Notes: generated by a model not told the origin, from the letters alone. 64,000 bases of DNA from Curvibacter gracilis ATCC BAA-807 (GCF_000518645.1 NZ_JADZ01000004.1:186001-250000); one strand, 5' to 3'. Shown: positions 23,831 to 32,591, counted from the first letter of the stretch. Numbers and translations: made by a program.

Positions 23831-25564
23831 ATGAGCACGCGTCTGCGCCTCACGCTGGGTCAGCACTCCGAGGCGGGCCGCAAGCCCGTCAACCAGGACT
23901 TCCATGGCGCCGTGGTGCCACCGCCCGCCCTGCTGGACAGCAAGGGCATCGCCCTGGCGCTGGCCGATGGCATCAGCAGCAGCGCGGTCAGCCAGGTGGC
24001 CAGCGCGGCTGCGGTGCGTGGCTTTCTGGAAGACTACTACTGCACCTCCGAGGCCTGGTCGGTGCGGCGTTCGGCCCAGTGCGTGCTGAGCGCCAGCAAC
24101 TCGTGGCTGCATGCCCAGACCCAGCGCAGCGATGCGCGCTTTGACCTCGACCGCGGCTACGTCTGCACCTTCAGCGCCCTGGTCTTCAAGGAGACCCAGG
24201 TGCACCTGCTGCATGTGGGCGATGCCCGGGTGTACCGCCTGCACCCGCAGGCCCTGGAGCAGCTCAGCGAGGACCACCGGGTGCGCGTGTCCTCGGGCCA
24301 GACCTGCCTGGGCCGTGCCCTGGGCACGGGCCCCGCGGTCGAGATCGACCACCGCCAATGGGATGCCGAGCCGGGCGAGGTCTACCTGCTGGCCACCGAT
24401 GGCGCCTACGAGTACCTGGACGCTGCAGCCGTGCATGAGGCCCTGGCCGCCCACCCCAGCGACCTGGATGCCGCTGCGGCGGCCCTGGTGGCGCTGGCCC
24501 TGGCACGCGGCAGCCAGGACAACCTCACCGTGCAGATCGTGCGGGTGGATGAGCTGCCCCTGGCCGCGGCCCCACGCCTGCTGGCCCAACGCGAGGACCT
24601 GCGCTTGCCGCCGCCCTTGCAGGCCCGCATGCACTTCGAGGGTTACCTGCTGCTGCGGGCCTTGCACACCAGCTCGCGCAGCCATGTGTTTCTGGCGCAG
24701 GACGAGACGAGTGGCCAGTGTGTGGCGCTCAAGCTGCCCTCGGTGGACCTGCGCGACAACGCCGATTACCTGGACCGCTTTGTGCTGGAGGAGTGGATTG
24801 CCCGCCGCCTGGACAGCCCGCATGTGGTCAAGGCCTTTGCTGCCGAACGTCGGCGTGAGCACCTGTTCGTGGCCCTGGAGTACGTGGAAGGCCAGACCCT
24901 GGCGCAGTGGATGCGTGACCACCCACGGCCCGATCTGGGTGAGGTGCGCCGCCTGGTCGAGCAGGCGGCAGCGGGACTGCAGGCTTTTCACCGCAAGGAG
25001 ATGCTGCATCAGGACCTGCGGCCCGAGAACTTCATGATCGCCGCTGGCGGCACGCTCAAGATCATCGACTTTGCCTCCACCCATGTGGCCGGCCTCACCG
25101 AGGGGCAGGCCGACGGCCGCCCCGAAGCCCTGATGGGCTCTTTGCAGTACAGCGCGCCCGAGTACTTTGTGGGTGGCACGGGCAGCGTGCAGTCCGAGCT
25201 GTTCTCGCTGGCCGTGGTCACCTACCAGATGCTCACCGGCCAACTGCCCTATGGCCTTCAGGTCACGCGCCTGCGCTCCAGCGCCGATCTGCGCACGCTG
25301 CGCTATGTGTCGGTGCGCGAACTGCGCCCCGATCTGCCGCCCTGGCTCGATGCCGTGCTGCGCCGCGCTATGCACCCGCAACCCGCGCGGCGCCAGGAGG
25401 CCTTGTCCGAGTTCGTGCATGACCTGCACCAGCCCGCAGCGCATTACCAGACGGCCCGCGCGGCCCCCCTCATCGAGCGCAACCCGGTGGTGTTCTGGAA
25501 GGTGCTCAGCCTGCTGCTGGCGCTGCTTGTGCTGGGGCTGGGGGCGGCGTTGCTGGGGCGCTGA
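23831..25564 (+). CDS. PP2C phosphatase - Ser/Thr kinase fusion, membrane-anchored
   Basis: The 577-aa protein joins a PP2C-type phosphatase (about 8-240; NQDFHG, ALADGIS, VGDARVYRLH, LATDGAYEYL, GSQDNLTVQI) to a protein-kinase-like domain (about 265-525) and a C-terminal transmembrane helix (about 548-570). The kinase has the VALK lysine (K301), but HRD is H-Q-D (D395 in LHQDLRPENFM) and DFG is D-F-A (D413). Catalytic Lys and both Asp are kept, so activity is possible. Such fusions are known beside nitrate/nitrite genes in Proteobacteria, with unknown targets. It is cotranscribed with the FNT channel, which is a candidate substrate (inference). Confidence 0.88.
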   Translation: MSTRLRLTLGQHSEAGRKPVNQDFHGAVVPPPALLDSKGIALALADGISSSAVSQVASAAAVRGFLEDYYCTSEAWSVRRSAQCVLSASNSWLHAQTQRSDARFDLDRGYVCTFSALVFKETQVHLLHVGDARVYRLHPQALEQLSEDHRVRVSSGQTCLGRALGTGPAVEIDHRQWDAEPGEVYLLATDGAYEYLDAAAVHEALAAHPSDLDAAAAALVALALARGSQDNLTVQIVRVDELPLAAAPRLLAQREDLRLPPPLQARMHFEGYLLLRALHTSSRSHVFLAQDETSGQCVALKLPSVDLRDNADYLDRFVLEEWIARRLDSPHVVKAFAAERRREHLFVALEYVEGQTLAQWMRDHPRPDLGEVRRLVEQAAAGLQAFHRKEMLHQDLRPENFMIAAGGTLKIIDFASTHVAGLTEGQADGRPEALMGSLQYSAPEYFVGGTGSVQSELFSLAVVTYQMLTGQLPYGLQVTRLRSSADLRTLRYVSVRELRPDLPPWLDAVLRRAMHPQPARRQEALSEFVHDLHQPAAHYQTARAAPLIERNPVVFWKVLSLLLALLVLGLGAALLGR

Positions 25565-25576
25565 GGCGGGCAGCGA

Positions 25577-25915
25577 TCACTCCAGCATCAGCCACACCCG
25601 ATCGCCTTCGATGCGCACCGGGTAGGTGCGCAGGTTTTGCGTCAGGGGCGCGCACAGGGCCTGGCCGGTGCAGATGTCGAAGCGGCCCTGGTGCAGGGGG
25701 CATTCGATCTCACGCCCTTCCAGAAAGCCGTCGCTGAGGCGGGCGGCACCGTGGGTGCACAGGTTGTCGCTGGCGTACACCTCGCCCTCGCACTCGTAGA
25801 GGGCGATGTCGCGCCCGGCGATGCGCACGCCCAGCACTTCGCCTTCGAACACATCGTCTCGGGCCAGGGCGTCGGTCCAGGGGCCTGTCATGGCGCTTGT
25901 CATCAGGCTTGTCAT
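25577..25915 (-). CDS. nagAb: Rieske [2Fe-2S] ferredoxin of an aromatic-ring hydroxylase
   Basis: The 112-aa ferredoxin carries a complete Rieske site: C-T-H-G, then C-P-L-H 17 residues later. It would pass electrons from a reductase to the oxygenase encoded just upstream. Three closely spaced ATGs (25915, 25903, 25888) are possible starts; 25915 is chosen because it lies 9 bp after the small-subunit stop. It ends 12 bp from the convergent kinase gene, so no reductase gene follows. The gene name is by analogy to salicylate 5-hydroxylase; AndAb of anthranilate dioxygenase is an alternative. Confidence 0.82.
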   Translation of the reverse strand: MTSLMTSAMTGPWTDALARDDVFEGEVLGVRIAGRDIALYECEGEVYASDNLCTHGAARLSDGFLEGREIECPLHQGRFDICTGQALCAPLTQNLRTYPVRIEGDRVWLMLE

Positions 25916-25923
25916 GGGGCTTC

Positions 25924-26421
25924 TCAGATGGGGTAGATGAGTGAGTTGGCGATCATTTCGCTGTCGTACACGCACAGGCGCGCGCGCAGCTTCAGGCCAG
26001 CGGGGGTGCTCACCATGTGGTCGTGGTACACGCCGACGTTGAACACGGTCGATTCGCCGTCAAGCTTGGTGCGGAACACGGCGTAATTGGCCTGGGTGTG
26101 CAGCGCGCTCACGCGGCCATCCGGCCCGGTCTCGCTGCGCAGCACCCGGGGCAGGCCCACGATGTGGCGCTGGTAGTAGGGGTCGTGGTAGAGGGTCTCT
26201 TTCACGCCATACACCCGGTCGCGCATCATGGCCTGGCTCTCCAGGGCCAGCAGGCACAGGGGCAGGCCCTGCTCGTGGTTTTCGCGCGGCTGCAGGCGGT
26301 AGCTGCCGTCTTCGGTGAAGAAATCGGGCCAGCGCTCCCAGTCGGCCGAGTCACAGGCCAGGGCGTAGTCGGTGTGCAGGGCCAGTAGCTGCTGGAAGGT
26401 GTCGAAATCAAGGGCTTGCAT
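25924..26421 (-). CDS. nagH: Aromatic-ring hydroxylase small (beta) subunit
   Basis: The 165-aa protein has the beta-subunit cone fold of Rieske oxygenases ([29 protein letters not shown] at the start, VNVGVYHDH-like strands at the end). It is structural, packing with the large subunit. ATG 26421 is preferred over 26430 because GAGGA lies 10 bp before it. It sits between the large subunit and ferredoxin genes in one operon. Salicylate 5-hydroxylase NagH and AndAd are the nearest families I can name. Confidence 0.82.
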   Translation of the reverse strand: MQALDFDTFQQLLALHTDYALACDSADWERWPDFFTEDGSYRLQPRENHEQGLPLCLLALESQAMMRDRVYGVKETLYHDPYYQRHIVGLPRVLRSETGPDGRVSALHTQANYAVFRTKLDGESTVFNVGVYHDHMVSTPAGLKLRARLCVYDSEMIANSLIYPI

Positions 26422-26437
26422 GGGGCGCATTCCTCAC

Positions 26438-27706
26438 TCACTCTTCCATCACCTGGCGCCAGTAGGCGTACATGCCGCGGATCAGGGTCTCGGTCACCAT
26501 GTGCTCGCTGTCGGCCATGTCGCGCCCCCCCATCTCCACCAGGGTGCGGTGCTCGGGCTTCTGCTCGAAGCCTTGCTGCGACCATTCGATCACCTCGCCG
26601 TCGTCGGCCGACACAAAGCCCGCCGGGCCGAACAGATTGGCCTGGGTGAGGCGGCGCTGCGTCATCTCGGGGCTGTCGTCCTCGAAGCCGAAATGCGTCC
26701 ACACAAAATCGAAGGAGCCTGTGCCATGCGGCTGGATGTGCCGCATCGACACGCTGTTGACCTGCTGCTGGATGATCAGGCTGGGGAACACGGTGGTCAT
26801 CACCGCGGTGGGCCCGCCCCACCAGGGCTCGGGCACGATGTCGAGCAGGCGCGGGTCGTTCAGCTGCATGCTGGCCTTGAAGCTGTCCACGCCGGCCACC
26901 ACCTCGGCTGCCGCGGCTGCGGGCTGCCCGCCCTGGCCCCGGGTCGAGATCATGGCGGCATGCCGGTGGTGGGCGTCCATCTTCAGCGCCGACTTGTTGT
27001 CGGCCCGCCAGAGCCCGAAGGTGGAGAACCAGGTGTGCAGCAGCCCAGGGTGGTAGGGGTCTTTGATGTTCTCCTGCATCAGCTTCCAGTTGCCCGGAAT
27101 GCGCTGGCGCCGGTAGCCCAGGATCTTCAGCGGCCGGCCGCTGAACACGCGGTCGAACCAGGGCAGGATGTTGGGGCCCAGGTAGTCCTCCAGCGACTCC
27201 ACCGCGTGATCGAACGAGGCAAACACCACCCCGCCGCGGCACGCCACCTTGAGCCGCGTCAGGCCGTGCTCCTCGGGCTTGAAGTCTTTGGGCATGCCGC
27301 CCTGCACCTGGCCGTCCTGCTTCACGCCGCGGCGAAACGGCACCCCTTGCAGATCGCCCTTGAGGCTGTAGTTCCACTGGTGGTAGGGGCACAGAAAATC
27401 CTGAGCCTTGCCGTGGCGCTCGCGGCAAAAGCGCATGCCGCGGTGGGCGCACACGTTCTCGACCACGTTGATGCCGCCGTCCGCGTCGCGCACCATGATC
27501 ACCGAGCGCTCGCCGATCACCGAACGCCTGAAGTCGCCCGGCTGCGGGATCTCGGCCTCCAGCCCCACATAGCACCAGTGGCCTTGGTAGAACAGGCGCT
27601 CCAACTCACGCTGATAGAGGTCGGGCCGGGTGTAGGCCCAGAAGGGGATGCGGCTGGTGTCGGGGCCCGGCCAGGCGGGCGTCGCAGCGCTTTGGGGTTG
27701 GCTCAT
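26438..27706 (-). CDS. nagG: Rieske oxygenase large subunit, salicylate 5-hydroxylase-like
   Basis: The 422-aa protein has an N-terminal Rieske domain (C86-x-H88 ... C106-x2-H109) and a C-terminal mononuclear-iron domain with D216-P-Y-H219-P-G-L-L-H224. By memory of the family it is closest to NagG of Ralstonia U2 (salicylate to gentisate) and AndAc (anthranilate 1,2-dioxygenase). The NahR-like regulator encoded nearby and the NahR-type box upstream favour salicylate. Gene order large-small-ferredoxin agrees with both. Substrate cannot be fixed by reading; all metal ligands are present. Confidence 0.82.
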   Translation of the reverse strand: MSQPQSAATPAWPGPDTSRIPFWAYTRPDLYQRELERLFYQGHWCYVGLEAEIPQPGDFRRSVIGERSVIMVRDADGGINVVENVCAHRGMRFCRERHGKAQDFLCPYHQWNYSLKGDLQGVPFRRGVKQDGQVQGGMPKDFKPEEHGLTRLKVACRGGVVFASFDHAVESLEDYLGPNILPWFDRVFSGRPLKILGYRRQRIPGNWKLMQENIKDPYHPGLLHTWFSTFGLWRADNKSALKMDAHHRHAAMISTRGQGGQPAAAAAEVVAGVDSFKASMQLNDPRLLDIVPEPWWGGPTAVMTTVFPSLIIQQQVNSVSMRHIQPHGTGSFDFVWTHFGFEDDSPEMTQRRLTQANLFGPAGFVSADDGEVIEWSQQGFEQKPEHRTLVEMGGRDMADSEHMVTETLIRGMYAYWRQVMEE

Positions 27707-28068
27707 GGTGCTTGGCCTGCGGGTGGGCAGGCTTGTCTCTTGTGTGGTGCCATTCTGCGCAGCGGGGTGATATCAGTCCATGCAGCCAGATGCATAGATC
27801 GAATCACGGATGTGAATAACAGAGCCCATCAAGCCCGGGCTGGCTTCACGCGACGCCAACCCTCCAAGGCAGTCGCCAGTGTCTGGTCTTGTTCTGGCCC
27901 TGACGGGTGCTCGACACCAGCGAAGGGGGGTCGGCCCGCCTTTGTGCGGCGATCGGCCTCCGAACCTGCGCGACATTGTGGCGGTCCGTGCCAAGTCAAA
28001 ATGCAGCCCACATCCCCGGCATGGCGCGCAGCCGACGGGTGATGGACCTGCACCCGATCAGAAAAACG
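27707..28068. other. Divergent intergenic region, oxygenase operon / MFS gene
   Basis: This 362-bp stretch separates the oxygenase operon from the divergent MFS gene. It holds a NahR-type box (27803-27816). Some of its right end may be coding if the MFS gene starts earlier; frames upstream of 28069 lack transporter character. Nothing else was recognised. Confidence 0.6.
27803..27816 (-). promoter_or_regulatory. NahR/NagR-type box TTCA-N6-TGAT upstream of nagG
   Basis: Read on the minus strand, 27816 to 27803 is TTCA-CATCCG-TGAT, which matches the TTCA-N6-TGAT motif I recall for NahR-family sites at nah, sal and nag promoters. It is about 100 bp upstream of the oxygenase start, suitable for activation near -60 with a short leader. 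A NahR-like gene lies 1.6 kb away. Confidence 0.62.
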
Positions 28069-29334
28069 ATGTCCGCGTTGAACCCGACCCCCACCAAGCC
28101 ACCTGCTGAGCCACCCACCGGATCTCCCGCTGAATCCGACACCGCCCTGCCCTGGATGACCCTGTTGACCCTGGTCAGTGCCTTCGCGCTGAGCCAGGCC
28201 TTTCGCACGGTCACGGCCATGATGGCGACCGGTCTGCAGCAGGAGTTCGCACTGTCCTCGCAGGACCTGGGCCTTTTTGCCGCCACTTTTGCGTTCGCCT
28301 TCGGACTGACCCAGTTTGCGGTCGGGATTGCGCTCGACTTTTACGGGCTGCGCCGCACCTGGCTGTGCACTTTTCCGCTGGCCATCCTGGGGGCCCTCAT
28401 CTCTGCATTGGCCCCTAACTTCTCCGTGTTGGTGCTGGGGCAGGCCCTGATCGGCATGGGCTGCTCGCCGGCCTTTGTGGTGTGCACGCTGTTCATCGGC
28501 AGGCGCTTTCCGGTGAAGCGCTTTGCCGCCGTCTCGGGCACGGCCATGGGCTTGGGGGGGCTGGGGCTGATCCTCACGGGAACCCCCTTGGCCTGGCTCA
28601 TCCACGCCAGTTCCTGGCGTGGGGGCTTTGCCGTGCTGACCGGGCTGGCCTGCATTTCCTGGGTGCTGGTCTATCGCCAACTGCACGAGGGACTGGCCGC
28701 CACCCAGCAGCGCCCAGAAACCCTGGTCAGCGCCCTGCGGGGCTTTGGCGTCATTTTCCTGCTGCCCCAGACCTGGGGCATCTTGGCCCTGGCGGGGGTC
28801 AATTACGCCTCATTCCTCACGCTGCGTGGCCTGTGGTTGGGGCCCATGCTGATGCACCGCCACGCCATGACCTTGCTGCAGACAGGCAACGTCGCCTTGC
28901 TGGTGTCCTTGATATCGCTGTTCACCCCCGCCGTGTTCGGGCATTTTGATCCGGGTCCGGCGCGGCGGCGCCAGTGGATCGTGTGCGCCGTGACGCTCAT
29001 GGCCGCGGTGTCCGGGGCGATGGCCTTTGTTCCCTCTGCCTGGGTTGGTGTGGGTGGCATGGTGGCCATGGCCGTGCTGTCGGGGGCCGGTGTTCTGCAA
29101 TACGCCAACGTGCGCGCGTCCTATGGCGCCGAGTTTGCCGGGCGTGCCATGTCGGTGTTCACCATGTCCATGTTTCTGGGGGTGGCCATCGTGCAAAGCC
29201 TGAGCGGCTTTGCTGCCTCGTGGTCCACCGCCTTGGGGGGCGACCCCTATGCGGGGGTTCTGGTGTGCATTGCGGCGCTGCTGCTGATGGGCGCGACGGT
29301 GTTTCGCTGGCTTCCGGCCGCGCCGGTGCGTTGA
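28069..29334 (+). CDS. MFS transporter (CynX/NarK-like or aromatic-acid porter)
   Basis: The 421-aa protein has about 12 predicted transmembrane helices, the D-F-Y-G-L-R-R loop between helices 2 and 3, and an R-G-A-like loop absent in the second half. Residues 1-25 are Pro/Thr-rich and cytoplasmic. ATG 28069 is chosen; 28042 is also possible. Lying between a Rieske oxygenase operon and a NahR-like regulator, it may import salicylate or a related aromatic acid, but no substrate motif is visible. Confidence 0.78.
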   Translation: MSALNPTPTKPPAEPPTGSPAESDTALPWMTLLTLVSAFALSQAFRTVTAMMATGLQQEFALSSQDLGLFAATFAFAFGLTQFAVGIALDFYGLRRTWLCTFPLAILGALISALAPNFSVLVLGQALIGMGCSPAFVVCTLFIGRRFPVKRFAAVSGTAMGLGGLGLILTGTPLAWLIHASSWRGGFAVLTGLACISWVLVYRQLHEGLAATQQRPETLVSALRGFGVIFLLPQTWGILALAGVNYASFLTLRGLWLGPMLMHRHAMTLLQTGNVALLVSLISLFTPAVFGHFDPGPARRRQWIVCAVTLMAAVSGAMAFVPSAWVGVGGMVAMAVLSGAGVLQYANVRASYGAEFAGRAMSVFTMSMFLGVAIVQSLSGFAASWSTALGGDPYAGVLVCIAALLLMGATVFRWLPAAPVR

Positions 29335-29422
29335 GACGCGACTGCTGCTAAGTTCGGGGTACCTGGGGCCAACCTCCACCCGCACCACCTGCCCGCAACC
29401 CCACCCGCAACCCCCGCCCACC

Positions 29423-30328
29423 ATGGACCTGCGCCACCTCGACCTGAACCTGCTGGTGGTGTTCCACCAGTTGCTGCTGGACCGCAGCGTCTCGGCCGCG
29501 GCCGAGCATCTGGGCCTGACCCAGCCCGCGGTCAGCAATGCCCTCAAGCGCCTGCGCGCCGGCCTGGGCGACGAGCTGTTCACCCGCACCTCGCATGGCA
29601 TGTCGCCCACGCCCTATGCGCTGCACCTGGCTGAGCCGGTGGCCCAGGCCTTGAACACACTGCAGGGGGCGCTGGCCACGCGCGATGCCTTTGACCCGCT
29701 CGGCAGCACCCGCACCTTTCACCTGGCCATGACCGACATCGGCGAGATGTACTTCATGCCGCCGCTGATGGAGGCCCTGGCCCAGCGTGCCCCGCACCTG
29801 CGCATCAGCACCTTGCGCCCGCACACGGGTGATCTGAAAGAGGACATGGCCCAGGGCCGGGTCGATCTGGCCCTGGGCCTGCTGCCGCAGCTGCAGGGCG
29901 GGTTTTTTCAGCGCCGGCTGTTTCGCCATCGCTACGTCTGCATGTTCCGCCAGGGCCACCCCACGGCGCGTGTGCCCATGAGCCTGAAGCAGTTCTGCGA
30001 GCTGGAGCACGTGGGGGTGGTGGCCGCCCACACGGGGCATGGCGAGGTCGATGGGCAGCTGGAGCGCGCCGGCATCCAGCGGCGCATGCGCCTGGTGGTG
30101 CCGCACTTCATCGCGGTCGGCCACATCCTGCAAAGCACCGATCTGATCGCCACCGTGCCGCAGCGCTTTGCGCTGCGCTGCGAACAGCCCTTCGGGCTGG
30201 TCAGTTCACCGCATCCGGTGCGCCTGCCCGACATTGCCATCAATCTGTTCTGGCACGGGCGCTTCAACCGCGACCCCGCCAATCTGTGGTTGCGGCAGTT
30301 GCTGATCGAGCTGTTTGCAGATCGCTGA
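29423..30328 (+). CDS. LysR-family regulator, NahR/NagR-like
   Basis: The 301-aa regulator has the LysR helix-turn-helix at the N-terminus (MDLRHLDLNLLVVFHQLLLD, then LGLTQPAVSNALKRLR) and a C-terminal effector domain. It resembles NahR/NagR throughout, including MTDIGEMYFMP, LAxGLLPQLQGGFFQRRLFRH, AAHTGHGEVD and VPHF-A-VGHILQ-TD. Those regulators respond to salicylate. It lies 88 bp downstream of the MFS gene on the same strand. It likely activates the divergent oxygenase operon through the box at 27803 (inference). Confidence 0.86.
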   Translation: MDLRHLDLNLLVVFHQLLLDRSVSAAAEHLGLTQPAVSNALKRLRAGLGDELFTRTSHGMSPTPYALHLAEPVAQALNTLQGALATRDAFDPLGSTRTFHLAMTDIGEMYFMPPLMEALAQRAPHLRISTLRPHTGDLKEDMAQGRVDLALGLLPQLQGGFFQRRLFRHRYVCMFRQGHPTARVPMSLKQFCELEHVGVVAAHTGHGEVDGQLERAGIQRRMRLVVPHFIAVGHILQSTDLIATVPQRFALRCEQPFGLVSSPHPVRLPDIAINLFWHGRFNRDPANLWLRQLLIELFADR

Positions 30329-30362
30329 CCTCAGCTCGCCACGGTCTGCCAGGGCCTACTGA

Positions 30363-30674
30363 TCAGTAAGTCAGTTCGCCGTGCGGGATCAGGCCCAGGC
30401 GGTTGGCGCGGGCGGCCTCGGCACTGACTTCGGCGCGGGTCAGTGTCGACTTCAGCAGGGGCTGCACGCGCGACATTTCCAGCAGGCTGGGGTCAGCGAT
30501 CTTCAGCTGGGCGGCGGCCACGGCTTCGGCATTGACCTCGGCGCGGCTGCGCTGCGACACCACGGGTGCGAATTGCTCCTTGTAGGTGTCGGCTTCGCCG
30601 GTGGCAAAGCTGGGGGTGGCAGTCAGGGCGGCACTGGCGGTCAACAGGGCCATGGCGATGAGGGAGCGGTTCAT
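30363..30674 (-). CDS. DUF4148 exported protein (left paralog)
   Basis: The 103-aa product has a signal peptide (cleavage probably after PSFA, residue 24) and a DUF4148 domain containing paired S/L-T-R-A-E-V-x-A-E-A repeats (QRSRAEVNAEAV and STLTRAEVSAEAARANRLGLIPHGE). DUF4148 proteins are small, periplasmic and common in Burkholderiales, with no known function. A second DUF4148 gene is divergent, 391 bp away, sharing a mirrored promoter region. Confidence 0.86.
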   Translation of the reverse strand: MNRSLIAMALLTASAALTATPSFATGEADTYKEQFAPVVSQRSRAEVNAEAVAAAQLKIADPSLLEMSRVQPLLKSTLTRAEVSAEAARANRLGLIPHGELTY

Positions 30675-31065
30675 TTTGGTGTCCTTTCAGGGGTGATCAA
30701 GAGAGCTTGTCGGGTGCCTTTGCAGCCGGCATTCGGTGAACCTGCCGTGGCGGCTGGCCTGCGGTCTGGTTCGTCGATGGCTGAACTTTATTCTTCCTGA
30801 AATGACAATAAAAGCAGTCAAATAGAAATTGGAAATTTCCAAAAACGAAACAAGTGACGGTGCGGGATGAACCCGCCGGGGCTGGCCTTCGGCACCGGCG
30901 CGTGTCGTATTTGTTTCTGAATTAGAAATTACCAATTCCTGAAAAACGTGTTTTATTGCTGATCATGGCGGTCTAAAGTCACGCATCGGACACGCAGGCA
31001 CGCTGTGCCTTCCCCGACCCGCCGGGCCAAGCCCCGGCCTGAAACCTCATTCAAGGAACCTCGCC
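30675..31065. other. AT-rich divergent region between two DUF4148 genes
   Basis: This 391-bp stretch is markedly more AT-rich than its surroundings and has no gene. Two 48-bp inverted copies of a promoter-like block (30806-30853 and 30911-30958) lie in it, described separately. A 14-bp perfect palindrome TTGGAAATTTCCAA is at 30829-30842. Confidence 0.75.
30806..30958. promoter_or_regulatory. Mirrored 48-bp promoter/operator blocks of the DUF4148 pair
   Basis: The block 30806-30853 and the reverse complement of 30911-30958 align without gaps with 33 of 48 identical bases. Shared parts are CAATAAAA, AATTGG, AATTTC and GAAACAA. Reading toward each gene gives TTTCCA-N17-TTTATT (left) and TTACCA-N17-TTTATT (right), both possible -35/-10 pairs. 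The AATTGG/AATTTC palindromic core overlaps the -35, a likely operator. The spacer between arms is 57 bp. Confidence 0.65.
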
Positions 31066-31368
31066 ATGCCCCGCACACTTTTCTCTGCCGCCTTGATGGC
31101 CGTTGCCACCCTCGCCGCTTCCAGCAGCTTTGCCGCAGGCGAAGCTGACACCTACCGAGACCAGTTGAGCGCCCCCAGCGTGGCGCAGCGCAGCCGGGTC
31201 GAAGTGCGCACCGAGGCCGTGCAAGCCGCCCGCCATGGGGCCGATGTGGACCCGATGTCCCAGGGTCTGCCCGCCGTCAAGTCGGCTGTGAGCCGGCAGG
31301 ACGTGCGTGCTGCAGCGGCCGCCGCCAACCGGGCCGGCTTGTTGCCGCACGGTGAAGCCAGCTTCTGA
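31066..31368 (+). CDS. DUF4148 exported protein (right paralog)
   Basis: The 100-aa product has a signal peptide (cleavage likely after SSFA) and DUF4148 repeats (QRSRVEVRTEAVQAARHG and AVSRQDVRAAAAAANRAGLLPHGE). It is clearly paralogous to the divergent gene at 30363; both begin the mature part with AGEADTY or TGEADTY. AAGGAA precedes the ATG. The porin gene follows 50 bp downstream and may be cotranscribed. Confidence 0.86.
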   Translation: MPRTLFSAALMAVATLAASSSFAAGEADTYRDQLSAPSVAQRSRVEVRTEAVQAARHGADVDPMSQGLPAVKSAVSRQDVRAAAAAANRAGLLPHGEASF

Positions 31369-31418
31369 GCACGCGCCACCGTTGCGTCGAGTCCTTCTCA
31401 TTTCTCCACCTCCATCCC

Positions 31419-32591
31419 ATGACCAAGATGAAAAAATCCCTGATCGCCCTGGCTGCGCTGAGCGCACTGACCGGCTCCCTGGCCGCCCATGCCGAATCGG
31501 GCTCCAGCCTTCAGTTGTACGGCCTGATTGATGCGGGCGTGCGCACCGACAGCGCTGCCGTCAAGTCCAGCACCGGTGCCACCGGCTCGCAAACCCAGCT
31601 CTCCTCGGGCGTGCTGAACACCTCGCGCTTCGGCTTCAAGGGCACGGAAGACCTGGGGGGCGGCCTGCGCGCCAACTTCAACCTCGAGTCGGGCTTCAAC
31701 ACCGCCAATGGCGCCACCTCCAGCAGCAGCAACATCTTTGATCGCCGTGCCATCGTCGGCCTGGAAAACCAATGGGGCCGCATTGACCTGGGCCGCAACA
31801 CCACCTTCAACTACGACTTGCAGGCCGGCTACATCAACGACCCGCTGGGCCAGGAGCTGACCAACAACAAGCAGTACGCCGCGGTGGCCGCCACCACCGT
31901 CAACCCCCTGGGCACCCTGGTGGGCGGCAGCCTGGACACCTCGCGCCGTGACAACATGGTCAAGTACCAGAGCCCGGTGATCGCCGGCACCTCGCTGGGC
32001 CTGGCCTATTCGTTCGGCAACGTGGCGGGCTCGACGGCCGCCAACTCGTCGGTGCAGGCCATGCTCAAGTACGACGTGAACCCGGTGCAAGTGGGCGCCG
32101 CCTACGACCGCCTGCGCGACGTGGCCGGCCGCAATCAGACCACCTGGACCCTGGGCGGCAACTACCTGTTCAATGGCCTGCGCGTGACCGCCGGCTACAC
32201 CCAGATGCAGGCCGACGCCAACTTTGCCAACAGCAACACCTCGATCCTGACCAGTTCGAGCGCCAGCACCTCGCTGTACAAGTTCCTGAATGGGGCCAGT
32301 GCCAGCACCACCGGCCTCAAGGCCCAGGTGGCCGATGTGGGCGTAACCTTCAACGTGAGCGACCTGGTGAAGGTGGTGGGTGCCTACTACAACACCAAGT
32401 ACTCGGCCGACGGCCTGTCGTCCAACCGCTACGACACCTACGTGGCCCGCGCCCGCTACACCCTCAGCAAGCGCACCGATGTGTACGCCGAACTCGACTA
32501 CACCAAGGCCAATGGCGTGACGGCGGCCCAGACCGCCAGCGGCAAAAGCAACAACACCGGTGTGGCCTTCGGCCTGCAGCACCGTTTCTGA
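31419..32591 (+). CDS. Outer-membrane porin, general diffusion type
   Basis: The 390-aa protein has a signal peptide (MTKMKKSLIALAALSALTGSLAAHA) and a 16-strand-type porin pattern: SSLQLYGLIDAGVR at the start, SRFGFKGTEDLGGGLRANFNLESGF, RRAIVGLENQWGRIDLGR, and terminal Phe in GLQHRF for BAM recognition. It belongs to the Burkholderiales porin_4 group of trimeric porins. Starts at 31419 and 31428 are both possible. A strong intrinsic terminator follows. Confidence 0.92.
   Translation: MTKMKKSLIALAALSALTGSLAAHAESGSSLQLYGLIDAGVRTDSAAVKSSTGATGSQTQLSSGVLNTSRFGFKGTEDLGGGLRANFNLESGFNTANGATSSSSNIFDRRAIVGLENQWGRIDLGRNTTFNYDLQAGYINDPLGQELTNNKQYAAVAATTVNPLGTLVGGSLDTSRRDNMVKYQSPVIAGTSLGLAYSFGNVAGSTAANSSVQAMLKYDVNPVQVGAAYDRLRDVAGRNQTTWTLGGNYLFNGLRVTAGYTQMQADANFANSNTSILTSSSASTSLYKFLNGASASTTGLKAQVADVGVTFNVSDLVKVVGAYYNTKYSADGLSSNRYDTYVARARYTLSKRTDVYAELDYTKANGVTAAQTASGKSNNTGVAFGLQHRF

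Noticed and set aside
25577-27706. Firm assignment of the oxygenase to anthranilate 1,2-dioxygenase (andAcAdAb)
   Set aside because: Gene order fits, but the NahR-like regulator and NahR-type box favour a salicylate 5-hydroxylase; the sequence alone does not separate the two, so the call is left as salicylate-like.
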